NCBI GenBank assembly: GCA_904399395.1
Contig: CAJFPJ010000046.1
Span: forward strand, 1-64,000
DNA length: 64,000 bases
Origin: an uncultured Clostridia bacterium
GTDB lineage: Bacteria > Bacillota > Clostridia > Oscillospirales > Acutalibacteraceae
Direction of reading: 5' to 3'
A model generated the notes under the pieces. That model was not told the DNA's origin. It saw nothing but the letters and a program-made list of their open reading frames with translations, and ran no database searches. Every line of letters starts with the position of its first letter. The first letter of the stretch is position 1. Shown in pieces: positions 44,098 to 54,087 of the stretch. The position numbers and the translations under genes are program-made.

Positions 44098-46164
44098 TTA
44101 TTCCTCTTTTTTGGTTTTTTTGCTGCGAGTAGATGATTTCGAAGTCCCTCTCCCCGCCGTCTTCTTACCATTTTCGCTGATGGAGGCCGCTTTCTTCGTT
44201 CCCCTGCCGGTTTTTTTAGCAGAAGGCGCCTTTGCCCCGGCTTCTGTAGCCTTTCTCACGGGACGTTTCCGCCTGCAGCGCAGAAAGATAACAGAGAGAG
44301 GAGGCAAATGCAGGGAAATGGATTCGTCGCAGTTATGCATGGGCTCTTTTTCGCTGCGAATGGTATCGCCATTCGTGATGCCGTTTCCTCCGAATTCAAC
44401 GCTATCCGTGTTAAAAATCTCGGTATAGATGCCGGGAACCGGCACACCGATCTTGTAATTTTCCCTTTCCACCGGAACAAAATTGCACACAGCGATGATT
44501 TCCTTCCCATCCTTCCCGATGCGGCGGAAGGCTATGACACTTTGGGAATAATCGTCATTTGAGATCCAATTGAAGCCTTCCCAGGAATAATCCACTTCCC
44601 AAAGAGGAGGCATCTCCAAATAGAAACGGTTCATTTCCTTAAAGAAATGATGCAGCTTCTGGTGGGCGGGATACTGCAAAAGTATCCAATCCAGCTCCTT
44701 TTTGTAATCCCACTCGATGAACTGCCCCAGCTCACTGCCCATAAAGAGAAGCTTTTTCCCGGGGTGTGCCATCATATACCCTATAAAAGCACGGACGCCG
44801 GCAAATTTCTGCTCATATTCCCCAGGCATTTTGTTCATAAGAGAACACTTTCCATGCACTACTTCATCATGAGAAATGGGGAGAAGAAAATTCTCAGAGA
44901 ATGCATAGAAGAACGAGAACGTAATATTATCATGGTTGAACTTCCTGTAAATGGGATCTAGGCTCATATAATGAAGCATGTCATTCATCCAGCCCATATT
45001 CCATTTTAGAGTGAATCCCAAGCCTCCACAGTACCCGGGCTTCGTCACCATGGGCCAGGAGGTGGATTCCTCTGCAATCATCAAAGCCGATGGAAATTCC
45101 GTAAGAACGGATTCATTGAGCTTCTGCAGAAAAGCTACTGCTTCCAGGTTTTCTTTTCCGCCATCTTGATTTGGGGCCCATTCGCCGTCCTTCCGGCTAT
45201 AATCCAGATACAGCATAGAAGCCACTGCATCCACCCGAAGGCCATCGATGTGATATTTATCCAACCAGAACATAGCGCTGGAAATCAAAAAACTGATGAC
45301 TTCATTGCGGCCGTAGTCAAACACCAACGTACCCCAGTCCTTATGCTCCCCTTTTCTGGGATCTGCATATTCATAACAAGGAGTTCCGTCAAATCTGGCA
45401 AGCCCGAATTCATCTCTGGGGAAATGGGCAGGCACCCAATCCATAATAATGCCGATGCCGGCCTGGTGGCACTTGTCCACAAAATACATAAAATCCTTTG
45501 GCTCCCCATAGCGAGAGGTCGGTGCAAAATATCCGGAAACCTGATATCCCCAGGAGCCGTCGAAAGGATATTCCATTAGCGGCATGAATTCCATATGGGT
45601 ATATCCCATTTCTTTTACATAGGGGATCAATTCATCTGCCAACTTCTTATAGGAAAAAGTATTTCCGTCCTGATATGTACGCCAAGAGCCTGCATGCACT
45701 TCATACACGTTCATGGGCTGCGAGAGGATATCCCCACTGTTCCGCCGGCGGAACCATTCGGCATCGCCCCATTCATAGCCGGAAATATCATAATACAGCG
45801 ACGCGTTCTTAGGCCTGGTTTCGTAATGATAGGCATATGGGTCGCTTTTCATGACTTGCCTGCCATCCACTTGCGTGACACAGTATTTATAGGCGGAAAA
45901 CCGCGGGAGCTCTTCTTCCAAAATAATCTCCCACACACCATCGCTGATCTTTTCCATGGGGTCGGCATCGGGATCCCACTGGTTGAAATCCCCCACTAAG
46001 GATACCGCCTCAGCATTGGGAGCCCACACACGAAATGCCATCTTCGGCGTTTCCTGGCCATTCCCCTCTATCCTATGCGCACCCATATATTCATACGCTT
46101 TTGTATTGGTTCCCTGATGGAACAAATACAGGGGGAAATTATTTTCCGATTTTGCTATTCCCAT
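44098..46164 (-). CDS. glgB: 1,4-alpha-glucan branching enzyme with long basic tail
   Basis: A 688-residue GH13 enzyme that puts alpha-1,6 branches into glycogen. CBM48 at the N terminus ([20 protein letters not shown]), then the barrel with [17 protein letters not shown] (nucleophile Asp), [11 protein letters not shown] (acid Glu) and SHDEVVHGK. The start at 46164 is set by AGGAGG 9 nt upstream. After the usual end ([13 protein letters not shown]) there is an extra tail of about 55 residues rich in Lys, Ala, Ser and Thr ([19 protein letters not shown] and similar), histone-H1-like, absent from standard GlgB. A separate promoter lies at 46199-46226. Confidence 0.94.
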   Translation of the reverse strand: MGIAKSENNFPLYLFHQGTNTKAYEYMGAHRIEGNGQETPKMAFRVWAPNAEAVSLVGDFNQWDPDADPMEKISDGVWEIILEEELPRFSAYKYCVTQVDGRQVMKSDPYAYHYETRPKNASLYYDISGYEWGDAEWFRRRNSGDILSQPMNVYEVHAGSWRTYQDGNTFSYKKLADELIPYVKEMGYTHMEFMPLMEYPFDGSWGYQVSGYFAPTSRYGEPKDFMYFVDKCHQAGIGIIMDWVPAHFPRDEFGLARFDGTPCYEYADPRKGEHKDWGTLVFDYGRNEVISFLISSAMFWLDKYHIDGLRVDAVASMLYLDYSRKDGEWAPNQDGGKENLEAVAFLQKLNESVLTEFPSALMIAEESTSWPMVTKPGYCGGLGFTLKWNMGWMNDMLHYMSLDPIYRKFNHDNITFSFFYAFSENFLLPISHDEVVHGKCSLMNKMPGEYEQKFAGVRAFIGYMMAHPGKKLLFMGSELGQFIEWDYKKELDWILLQYPAHQKLHHFFKEMNRFYLEMPPLWEVDYSWEGFNWISNDDYSQSVIAFRRIGKDGKEIIAVCNFVPVERENYKIGVPVPGIYTEIFNTDSVEFGGNGITNGDTIRSEKEPMHNCDESISLHLPPLSVIFLRCRRKRPVRKATEAGAKAPSAKKTGRGTKKAASISENGKKTAGRGTSKSSTRSKKTKKEE

Positions 46165-46198
46165 TTGAAACGGCCTCCTCTTCAAATATTCTTATTTA

Positions 46199-46226
46199 AG
46201 AATACCACAATTCCATCAAATATCAA
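46199..46226 (-). promoter_or_regulatory. Promoter of glgB and the glycogen genes
   Basis: On the minus strand TTGATA (46226-46221), 16-nt spacer, TATTCT (46204-46199), 35 nt before the glgB ATG. It may serve the whole glgB-C-D-A series. Confidence 0.6.
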
Positions 46227-46289
46227 GGGTTTTCGTATATTTTCTTAAAAAACACACTATAATATTCTATTTCTATTGGTCACTTTGTT

Positions 46290-46460
46290 CTAAAAGAACC
46301 TTTCAATTTGTGCCTGTCCACTATTAGAGCTATAAACGGAGAGCCATCTCTCGCTATTAGGGGTGTGAATCGTACCCACCTCTGCTCCCTGCGCTGCCCT
46401 GTTGCACTGGGTTCTGTGCCCAACGTTCATTATAGCATACGTTTTTGTCATATATAGGAA
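46290..46460 (-). other. Structured GC-rich intergenic element, possible small RNA or 67-codon frame
   Basis: On the minus strand several stems fold: GAGAG/CTCTC in the AATAGCGAGAGATGGCTCTC segment, GGGT/ACCC around TACGATTCAC, and TTGGGCAC/GTGCAA. A frame of 67 codons (46290-46493, containing VGTIHTPNSERWLSVYSSN) covers it but lacks a ribosome site. The base composition is unlike the AT-rich flanks. I cannot name it; it may be a repeated element or an RNA. Confidence 0.3.
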
Positions 46461-46523
46461 AAAAAAGGCAGCATACTCATAGAAACAAGACAATATCCGT
46501 TTCTATGCAGCTAGCATTAAAAA

Positions 46524-46585
46524 GCCCCACACCTTTACCATATCAACAAAAAAATGTTTCTTCTCTCACAAAAAGGGTGTGGGGC
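46524..46585 (-). terminator. Long-loop terminator hairpin
   Basis: GCCCCACACC (46524-46533) pairs with GGTGTGGGGC (46576-46585); on the minus strand the stem is followed by TTTTT. It would end transcripts from the CD3324-like gene and its upstream neighbour. A second, imperfect hairpin AAAAGGACACG/CGCGTCCCTTTT lies at 46607-46637. Confidence 0.6.
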
Positions 46586-46688
46586 AATTATAAAAAATGG
46601 CAACAGAAAAAGGACACGTTTTTAACGCGTCCCTTTTCTTCGAATCCAACTTCATATCATGCAACATACTGATGCTGTGGCACAATCT

Positions 46689-46955
46689 TCAGGATGTGTG
46701 GTCTCTTTTCCAACAGGTAAAAAACAGCATCAAATCATGCCTCACGGCAAGACAGAAGGATTTTGTTCCTCCCGTCATATGTAAAGCCCCCAGCCGCTCT
46801 GTCCCGCGGAGGTGTTCAGGCACGGTAGAGAGGGGCACATATACGCCAGTCTGTTCTCCGGCACCATCCACTTTCCCGCATAGCACACGTATTTCTCTTT
46901 CTTTCATAGATTCAGATATTCCGGCGGTGGTCCCCCAAAACGCTATACCGCGCAT
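46689..46955 (-). CDS. Small hypothetical frame downstream of the CD3324-like gene
   Basis: An 88-codon frame starting 7 nt after the stop of the CD3324-like gene. The product (MKEREIRVLCGKVDGAGEQT, then GALHMTGGTKSFCLAV) has no recognised relative. No ribosome binding site is seen before the ATG, so it may not be translated. Listed because it fills the only open stretch here on the same strand. Confidence 0.25.
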   Translation of the reverse strand: MRGIAFWGTTAGISESMKEREIRVLCGKVDGAGEQTGVYVPLSTVPEHLRGTERLGALHMTGGTKSFCLAVRHDLMLFFTCWKRDHTS

Positions 46956-46961
46956 CCTATT

Positions 46962-47219
46962 TTATTTATACACAATTTTCCGGAGCGTTTCCGGTGAAAG
47001 AGCATATTCCTCCGCCAATTCCTCCAGCGTTTTCCCACTGAAATATTTTGCCCGTATCTCTTCATTACGATGGGCGTAAAACGCCTTAGCTCCAGAACCT
47101 TCTCCCCATTTTGCCCTGGCATTCCGGGAAGGTATATACAAGATTTCACCCGACACATACTTTTGAATCTCCTTCAGAAGATGATCCGGCAGTATATCCG
47201 ATGCCTTCCGGTATTTCAT
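46962..47219 (-). CDS. CD3324 family / Mor-like small DNA-binding protein
   Basis: An 85-residue basic protein. MKYRKASDILPDHLLKEIQK, ILYIPSRNARAKWGEGSG and the helix-turn-helix LEELAEEYALSPETLRKIVY are the pattern of Clostridial CD3324-type proteins, related to the Mor transcription activator. GGAGGGAAAGCC precedes the ATG at 47219. It follows the 383-residue gene by 35 nt on the same strand and is likely in one transcript with it. Confidence 0.82.
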   Translation of the reverse strand: MKYRKASDILPDHLLKEIQKYVSGEILYIPSRNARAKWGEGSGAKAFYAHRNEEIRAKYFSGKTLEELAEEYALSPETLRKIVYK

Positions 47220-47254
47220 GGCTTTCCCTCCTTCAGGTATCTGCCAGGGCCGGT

Positions 47255-48406
47255 TCAGGCTTGTTTCCCGCCTGTGGCCTCCGCTTTCAGAAACTCTTCT
47301 ACAGTATCCCATTCATCCAGGGAAGCCCCATGGCTTCTCAGAATTCCCCGAATCTGGAGCTCCAGTTCTTCCGCCCGGCTGCGGTATTCCGCCAGCGAAT
47401 AGGGAGAATAGACGCCAAGCAAATCCATCGGGGGAAGACAAAATTCCTCCGCTACTACATCCAGTTCATTCTGCAGATACATTCCCCACGCATACGCCCG
47501 GCGGAAATCCGATTCTTCACAAGCTCTGTAGATCCGCAGCCATGTGTAACTCAGCTCATGATACCATCCTGCAAGGCCGCTGAAATCATTCGGCGCCTTG
47601 TTTTGGGCTGCGGGGGCACCCTTTTCAAAAAAAGTTCTGGCGGCAACCAGCATCTCATACGAGAGGCATTTGATCTCCTCTGTATTCTCAGCAGCAAGAA
47701 CAGATCTGCACAGGCTTGTGAAATTTTCCGGCAAGGCATCCATTTTTTCCAATTCCTCAATCATATAGGTCTGCGTGGCTTTCAGATATGTGTGGTTGGC
47801 GAAAGCGATTCCCACGGCGAGAAATTCCATGATATATCCCGCTCCCTTACGCACCTGAGCCAGCGAGGTCTGAAACACCAGCGTCTGAAAGATTTCCATG
47901 GCCATGGCCAGACGCCTCAATGCCTTTTGGCGGCAGAAGGCGTCATCCTGAAGGTTCCGGCGCAGCCGTTCCTGCAGGGCTCGGAACCGCTCTTCATCTT
48001 CCCTGCTGCGGGCGTAAAGAAGGATCCCTTCTCCTAAACAAGTGGTATTGTTATCGTCCTCCAGATCCGCCATTTTCTCCAGCCGCTCCCAGGAACGGGG
48101 ATACAGATCCCGGCCGATGCCTTCCACTATAAAAGTCCGGCCCAATTCATACCCGCGCTCCGTTGCCGGAACAAAATAATCGAAAGCCGGCTCAGCGGCA
48201 TCCTCCGGCAAACGCAGAAAGCTGTTCTCGATAAGCAGGCATATATCTTCCGGGTATTCCCGCTGTATTTTTTCCACTGCCCAATTCCGCAGGACACTGT
48301 TTATTTCTCCCATACGGCCTGGTGCATGCAATGTTTTCAGCCCCAGGTGTATCTTTTCCCGATCCTCCTCATTTTGCGCTGTAATTGGCATATTCTGCCC
48401 GTTCAT
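47255..48406 (-). CDS. Unrecognised 383-residue soluble protein
   Basis: A soluble, largely helical protein. The middle carries an acidic cluster EKMADLEDDNNTTCLGEGIL that could bind metal, reminiscent of nucleotidyltransferase-type sequences, but no complete motif was recognised. Other marks: FDYFVPATERGYELGRTF, LYARSREDEERFRAL, and a helical C-terminal half (YHELSYTWLRIYRACEESDF). No membrane segment. AGGGAGGTATGATGT precedes the ATG at 48406. The AAACAGCTGTTT palindrome (48475-48486) lies upstream and could be an operator. Confidence 0.7.
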   Translation of the reverse strand: MNGQNMPITAQNEEDREKIHLGLKTLHAPGRMGEINSVLRNWAVEKIQREYPEDICLLIENSFLRLPEDAAEPAFDYFVPATERGYELGRTFIVEGIGRDLYPRSWERLEKMADLEDDNNTTCLGEGILLYARSREDEERFRALQERLRRNLQDDAFCRQKALRRLAMAMEIFQTLVFQTSLAQVRKGAGYIMEFLAVGIAFANHTYLKATQTYMIEELEKMDALPENFTSLCRSVLAAENTEEIKCLSYEMLVAARTFFEKGAPAAQNKAPNDFSGLAGWYHELSYTWLRIYRACEESDFRRAYAWGMYLQNELDVVAEEFCLPPMDLLGVYSPYSLAEYRSRAEELELQIRGILRSHGASLDEWDTVEEFLKAEATGGKQA

Positions 48407-48781
48407 ACATCATACCTCCCTAAAAAAGACCACCCAAAGCTTTTATAGAAGCTATAAGTTCTCATATACTTCAGAAACAGCTGTTTTCTTCTGCTTCAGT
48501 ATATCTTTTCGCCGCCCAATATGGCAATACCAAAAATCTTTTATAATGATACTCTACCGCCAAGACCCGTTCTGTATTTCTAACCCGTTTAACAAATTAC
48601 CGGATCCAAACTTCTTACCTTATTCATCGTGTCTACTTACACTTTAGGCAAGAAAGACAAAAACGCCGGTGCAGAATATCCACACCGGCATTTTTATCAT
48701 TTCTATTCGTATCAAAACAAGAGCTATACCTAGTTCCGCCATTCCGGGCGGCTCTTTATTCAGCAATATGGGCTCACAATC
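48407..48781. other. Intergenic region before the 383-residue gene
   Basis: About 375 bases with no gene. Contains the 12-bp palindrome AAACAGCTGTTT (48475-48486), flanked by partly symmetric TTCAG/CTTCAG sequences, and the hairpin at 48665-48689. Nothing else was recognised. Confidence 0.45.
48660..48695. terminator. Terminator of the flavodiiron gene (bidirectional)
   Basis: GCCGGTG (48665-48671) with CACCGGC (48683-48689), T-tracts on both sides (ATTTTTAT on plus, GTTTTTGTC on minus). About 90 nt after the minus-strand stop at 48782. Confidence 0.75.
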
Positions 48782-49945
48782 TTATTTTGCCAAAAGCTCT
48801 TCTGCAAGCTTTTCCATACCAGGCCTGTCTTCTTCCTTCAGGGCGGACTTGATCGTCACCACTGTATCGCAGATCCGGAGTTCCTTCATTCCTTCCAGGA
48901 TACCCTTCATCGTTTTGGCAGCCATCGGGGCCCAGGTTCCGTTCTCCAGAATTCCCACCCGACGTTTCTGATAGTTTTTCCCCTTCAGATGCAGGAGGAA
49001 ATGCTCCATGCAGGGAAATACGCCCGCATTGTAGGTAGCGGCTGCCAAAAGAAGCTTATCATACCGGAAGGCATCTTCCACAGCTTCGGCCATATCCTCC
49101 CTAGCAAGATCGCAGAGAACCACTTTTTTAGCGCCCTTCTTTTTCAGGATCTCCGCCATCTCTTTTGCAGCGGCAGCTGTGTGGCCGTGAATAGAGGCAT
49201 AAGCCACCAAAACGCCGTCATCTTCAGGGGTATAGCTGCTCCAAATATCGTATTTACCGATATAATGGCCCAGATTTTCTTTCAGGATAGGCCCATGCAG
49301 AGGGCAGATCATGGCAATATCGAGAGCAGCCGCCTTCTTCAGAAGAGCCTGCACCTGGGCGCCGTATTTGCCCACAATATTAAAGTAATACCGGCGCGCC
49401 TCGCAATCCCAGTCCTCATCCGTGTCAAGAGCGCCGAATTTTCCAAACCCATCGGCAGAAAAGAGGATCTTCTCCGATTTTTCATAAGCCACCATCACCT
49501 CAGGCCAGTGAACCATGGGTGCCATTACAAAGGTAAGGGTATGCGTTCCCAAAGAAAGCTCGTCCCCCTCCTTTACTGTCACAGTCCGGTTGGAAAGATC
49601 CATAGTGAAAAACTGGGAAATCATCTGGAACGTCTTTGCATTTCCCACAATTTTCATATTGGGATACTTTGTAGCCAGAGCCTGAATATTGGAAGAATGA
49701 TCCGGCTCCATGTGAGAAACAACCAGATACTCCGGTTCCTTCCCGGCCAAGGCCTCTTCCAGGTTGCAGAGCCATTCTTCACTGGCCCGGGCATCCACAG
49801 TATCCATAACAGCGATCTTATCGTCCAAAATTACATAAGAGTTATAGGAAACACCATTTGGTACCACATACTGGCTTTCAAACAGGTCAATACTTTTGTC
49901 ATCCACACCTACATACACCACGGAATCGGTAATCTTATGCGTCAT
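48782..49945 (-). CDS. fprA: Flavodiiron protein (A-type flavoprotein, FprA)
   Basis: A 387-residue oxygen or nitric oxide reductase used by anaerobes for detoxification. The N-terminal metallo-beta-lactamase domain holds the diiron ligands in SHMEPDHSSN (His78, Glu80, Asp82, His83), CPLHGPILKENLG and HWPEVMVAYE; the C-terminal flavodoxin domain (from about residue 250) starts VLVAYASIHGHTAAAAKEMA, an FMN-binding loop, and has LLAAATYNAGVFPCMEHFL. No rubredoxin domain is fused. GACAGGAGGCAG precedes the ATG. Its promoter is at 50006-50034. Confidence 0.95.
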   Translation of the reverse strand: MTHKITDSVVYVGVDDKSIDLFESQYVVPNGVSYNSYVILDDKIAVMDTVDARASEEWLCNLEEALAGKEPEYLVVSHMEPDHSSNIQALATKYPNMKIVGNAKTFQMISQFFTMDLSNRTVTVKEGDELSLGTHTLTFVMAPMVHWPEVMVAYEKSEKILFSADGFGKFGALDTDEDWDCEARRYYFNIVGKYGAQVQALLKKAAALDIAMICPLHGPILKENLGHYIGKYDIWSSYTPEDDGVLVAYASIHGHTAAAAKEMAEILKKKGAKKVVLCDLAREDMAEAVEDAFRYDKLLLAAATYNAGVFPCMEHFLLHLKGKNYQKRRVGILENGTWAPMAAKTMKGILEGMKELRICDTVVTIKSALKEEDRPGMEKLAEELLAK

Positions 49946-50005
49946 AGATTCTGCCTCCTGTCAACGATCTTGCTTTATACAACATTACATAGATTTTCTG
50001 TATAG

Positions 50006-50034
50006 ACTATACCACAGGAAGGCCTCTATTTCAA
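50006..50034 (-). promoter_or_regulatory. Promoter of the flavodiiron gene
   Basis: On the minus strand TTGAAA (50034-50029), 17-nt spacer, TATAGT (50011-50006), about 60 nt before the ATG. Confidence 0.7.
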
Positions 50035-50120
50035 TTATCACCATGCCAAACTTCGGGCCTATTTCCAAAAGATCCTGTCATTTTTTCTGATTTTCCCCGT
50101 TGTTCCGATTTTTCTGCATG

Positions 50121-50154
50121 AAAAACGGCCCCGTTCCTCTGAACGGAGCCGTTC
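50121..50154 (-). terminator. Terminator of gap
   Basis: AACGGCCCCGTTC (50124-50136) pairs with GAACGGAGCCGTT (50141-50153) with one mismatch; on the minus strand the stem is followed by TTTTTC. Confidence 0.8.
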
Positions 50155-50175
50155 CATCTCGGAAGTATCGTGAGA

Positions 50176-51210
<1,035 letters not shown>

Positions 51211-51233
51211 TCAATAATCTGGTTTATAATGCT

Positions 51234-51262
51234 ATTTTATAGCATTCCTTCTCAATTTACAA
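51234..51262 (-). promoter_or_regulatory. Promoter of gap
   Basis: On the minus strand TTGTAA (51262-51257), 17-nt spacer, TAAAAT (51239-51234), 45 nt before the ATG. Sequence overlapping the -10 and beyond, GCTATAAAATAGC, is a perfect palindrome. Confidence 0.7.
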
Positions 51263-51290
51263 GTAGCTGATATAAATTTAACGGAGTTTT

Positions 51291-52283
51291 TCAAAAATTT
51301 TCATCATAGGGGCTTTTTTCCTTCTCCCTAAAAACTTCTTTCCCTTTGAGTCCCTCCAAAACGGTCCGGCATTTTTCTTCGTCTTCCCTGCTCCAAGAAA
51401 AGCTGGGGATTTCCCCAGCCGGCTCCGTCCCTTCTGAAGGCTTCTGCTCCATGGGAACGGGCCCCTGCCCGTTTAATACGGGTGATCCGCTCTTTTTCAT
51501 CTCATGCCTGTATACGCAGACAAGGAGGCTCAGAACATACAGGGCTATAACCAAATTCAGAAGGTGAAGGCTTACGGGGAAAGCGCTGCTGAGATCCGCT
51601 CCCATCAGGGTCAGCACAAAAGAGGGCAGACCTGTCAGAAGAGCCAGGAGCACACCGGGGAAGCCATAAATAAAGAGCTTCCGGCATCCTTCCAGCCCCG
51701 CCATATATTTTGAAAATGAAAACAAAAACAGAAGAAGGAAAATCACCGTGCAGGTATCGTAAAAATTCTCCACCGCATTTACAACAGCCGTATAGGTTAT
51801 AAACATCCCCACCAGACATACACAACCCCAAAGCGGCGGAAAAAGCCCTAAAAAGGGACTTTGATCCAAATGGTTCATTCCCGTGGCAAGGTCATATGCC
51901 GTCAGAAGGACCGTACTACCCGCCAGCATGCCCACCACAGAGAGAACAGCGTTAATGGCGGTGTTCTCAATCGCCGGTTGGGCCAACAGGCTGTATATAC
52001 CCTCACCAAGAAACATAAACCCACAAAACATAGCCATAACTGCAGCGCCCCCGCTACGTATAAAAGGGGCCTCTCCTGTGGGGTGATCCTTTGCTCTGGA
52101 GGTCATAAGCAGAATCAGCAGCACCGCTACTGCCAGCACCGCCGTAATTCCGATGGAAGTGACCCCCTTATCCGTGTAAAATCCCGTGCTCCTATCCACC
52201 AAAAAAATCTGCTGGCAAAGCCGCACAGGCAGGAGTAGAACCAGAGAGCCGAGGAAGACTCCCCACACGCGCTTTATTTTCAT
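51291..52283 (-). CDS. Eight-helix integral membrane protein of unknown function
   Basis: A 330-residue protein with about eight hydrophobic helices (for example WGVFLGSLVLLLPVRL, AAVMAMFCGFMFLGEGIYSLL, FLFSFSKYMAGL, VSLHLLNLVIALYVLSLLV) and a charged cytosolic tail of about 65 residues (SWSREDEEKCRTVLEGLKGK). It resembles nothing I can name. Single gene between gap and the citrate synthase gene, same strand; no clear ribosome site near the ATG at 52283 apart from GCGGGGATACAG. Confidence 0.7.
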   Translation of the reverse strand: MKIKRVWGVFLGSLVLLLPVRLCQQIFLVDRSTGFYTDKGVTSIGITAVLAVAVLLILLMTSRAKDHPTGEAPFIRSGGAAVMAMFCGFMFLGEGIYSLLAQPAIENTAINAVLSVVGMLAGSTVLLTAYDLATGMNHLDQSPFLGLFPPLWGCVCLVGMFITYTAVVNAVENFYDTCTVIFLLLFLFSFSKYMAGLEGCRKLFIYGFPGVLLALLTGLPSFVLTLMGADLSSAFPVSLHLLNLVIALYVLSLLVCVYRHEMKKSGSPVLNGQGPVPMEQKPSEGTEPAGEIPSFSWSREDEEKCRTVLEGLKGKEVFREKEKSPYDENF

Positions 52284-52464
52284 CTGTATCCCCGCTCTCT
52301 TTGCAGCGACGGAGCCCCACCGTTGCAGTATTCGCCCTGCAGTTTGCTGCCCGTCTCCATTCCGGCAGACAAGCCGGGCAAAGTCGGCAATTCTCCGACT
52401 GTAACTACAGAACTATGTAGTATAGTATAGCCTCTCTAATATGGTTATTACTTCAAAATACGAA

Positions 52465-53835
52465 TTATCTTTCGTCAATGGGAATATACGCCTTTTCCTT
52501 GGATAGAGAGCGGTAGGCGGGCCGCATAATTCTGTGGCCGGTCTCCATCTCTTCAATCCGGTGGGCACACCAGCCTGGCAGGCGGGAAACAGCAAACATA
52601 GGGGTAAACAAATCACTGGGAATCCCAAGCATTTCATAAATCAGGCCCGAGTAGAAATCCACATTGGCAGACACCACCTTGGAAGCCCTTTTGACCCGCG
52701 CAAAGGCCTCGGGTGCCAGTTTTTCCACACGCTGGAAGAGCTCAAATTTTTCCAGCATGCCCTTTTCCTCAGCAAGGCGGTGGGCCTTTTCCTTCAGGAT
52801 CACAGCCCTAGGATCCGAGAGGGTATACACCGCGTGCCCAATACCGTATATAAGGCCGCTGCGGTCTCCCGCTTCTTTGCGCAGGAGCTTTTCCAGATAC
52901 GCCTCCACTTCGTCCTCATCATCCCAATTTTCTACACTGGTCATAAGCTCGTTCATCATGAGCATCACGCTATGATTGGCACCGCCATGCTTAGGCCCCT
53001 TGAGAGAGCCGATGGCCGCTGCCATTGTGGAATAGATATCCGTGCCTGTGGAGGTCAGGGCACGGGCTGTAAAGGTGGAATTATTTCCTCCTCCGTGCTC
53101 AGCGTGGAGAATCATACAAAGATCCAGAAGCTTCGCCTCTTCGTCGGTGAAGGAACGATCCGGCCGGATGGCATTCAAAATCGCCTGCGCGGTGGAATGC
53201 GTGGGATCTGTAGGATGAAAATACATGCTCTCCCGATCAAAATGGCGGCGCTTAACCTGATATGCATAGCTCATAATCAGCGGAAGCCTGGCAATCAGTT
53301 GAATAGACTGGCGCATATTATTTTCCAGAGTGAATTCATCCGGATTATCGTCAAAGGAATAGAGAGCCAGCACGGAACGAGCCAGTTTGTTCATAACATT
53401 CTTGGAAGGGGCCTTGATAATCATATCCTCTGCAAAATAGGGAGGAAGCTCCCGGTATTCATTCAGCACATGATTAAAATGCTCCAGCTGGGTGCGGGTC
53501 GGCTGCTTGCCGAAGAGAAGAAGCCACACCACCTCTTCATACCCAAAACGGTTTTCCCGGGTGCAACCCTCCACGATTTCGCAGACATCGATTCCCCGGT
53601 AGGTGAGCTTCCCTTCATCAGGGATTCTCTCTCCATCCGCGATCAGATAGCCGTGAACGTTGCAGATCAGGGTAAGCCCAGCCATCACACCGGTGCCGTC
53701 CGGGTTACGAAGGCCTCGCTTCACATTGTATGTATCAAATTTATCCGGCGGAATCACATTGTTGGCACGGAATTCATCGCACAGCGCTTCAAATTCATCC
53801 ATCTGCTTTTTCCCCAGTTCTCCCATATTCTCCAT
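52465..53835 (-). CDS. gltA: Citrate synthase
   Basis: A 456-residue enzyme condensing acetyl-CoA and oxaloacetate; probably feeds glutamate synthesis in an anaerobe. Family marks: LTYRGIDVCEIVEG, LILHAEHGGGNNSTFTAR (first catalytic His), GPKHGGANHSVM (second His), GIGHAVYTLSDPRA (third) and the catalytic Asp in VSANVDFYSGLIYEMLG; long form with an N-terminal extension. Starts at 53859 (MGRNGGTG) or 53835 (MENMGELGKK) are both possible; the latter follows GGTGGTACCGGT. The stop is preceded by a basic RPAYRSLSKEKAYIPIDER tail. Confidence 0.93.
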   Translation of the reverse strand: MENMGELGKKQMDEFEALCDEFRANNVIPPDKFDTYNVKRGLRNPDGTGVMAGLTLICNVHGYLIADGERIPDEGKLTYRGIDVCEIVEGCTRENRFGYEEVVWLLLFGKQPTRTQLEHFNHVLNEYRELPPYFAEDMIIKAPSKNVMNKLARSVLALYSFDDNPDEFTLENNMRQSIQLIARLPLIMSYAYQVKRRHFDRESMYFHPTDPTHSTAQAILNAIRPDRSFTDEEAKLLDLCMILHAEHGGGNNSTFTARALTSTGTDIYSTMAAAIGSLKGPKHGGANHSVMLMMNELMTSVENWDDEDEVEAYLEKLLRKEAGDRSGLIYGIGHAVYTLSDPRAVILKEKAHRLAEEKGMLEKFELFQRVEKLAPEAFARVKRASKVVSANVDFYSGLIYEMLGIPSDLFTPMFAVSRLPGWCAHRIEEMETGHRIMRPAYRSLSKEKAYIPIDER

Positions 53836-54087
53836 ACCGGTACCACCGTTCCTTCCCATACTGAATAGTTGCTATCATTGTAGCGCAGCAAACAGGAAAA
53901 AGTCAATGACTCTGTGAACCTTATTCGTCAAATTTTGCATTCCATTTCAAATAAAATTTCAAAACTTTGCCAAAAATCTCCTTTTTCGCAGATAAAATGA
54001 AAACTTTATGAATATTTTCACTCTCATTCATGTAAACATGGAACAGCCCAATCGATTTTAGCAGTGTGTAATGGGAGGAATGAAAAT

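Noticed and set aside
46597-47079. 160-codon plus-strand frame
   Set aside because: Overlaps the CD3324-like gene antisense; no start signal and a composition typical of non-coding sequence.
52284-52464. Riboswitch upstream of the membrane protein gene
   Set aside because: Short hairpins such as GTCGGAGAATTGCCGAC occur, but they match no known aptamer and are weak.
52534-53868. 444-codon plus-strand frame
   Set aside because: Complete shadow of the citrate synthase gene; product has no protein-like motifs.
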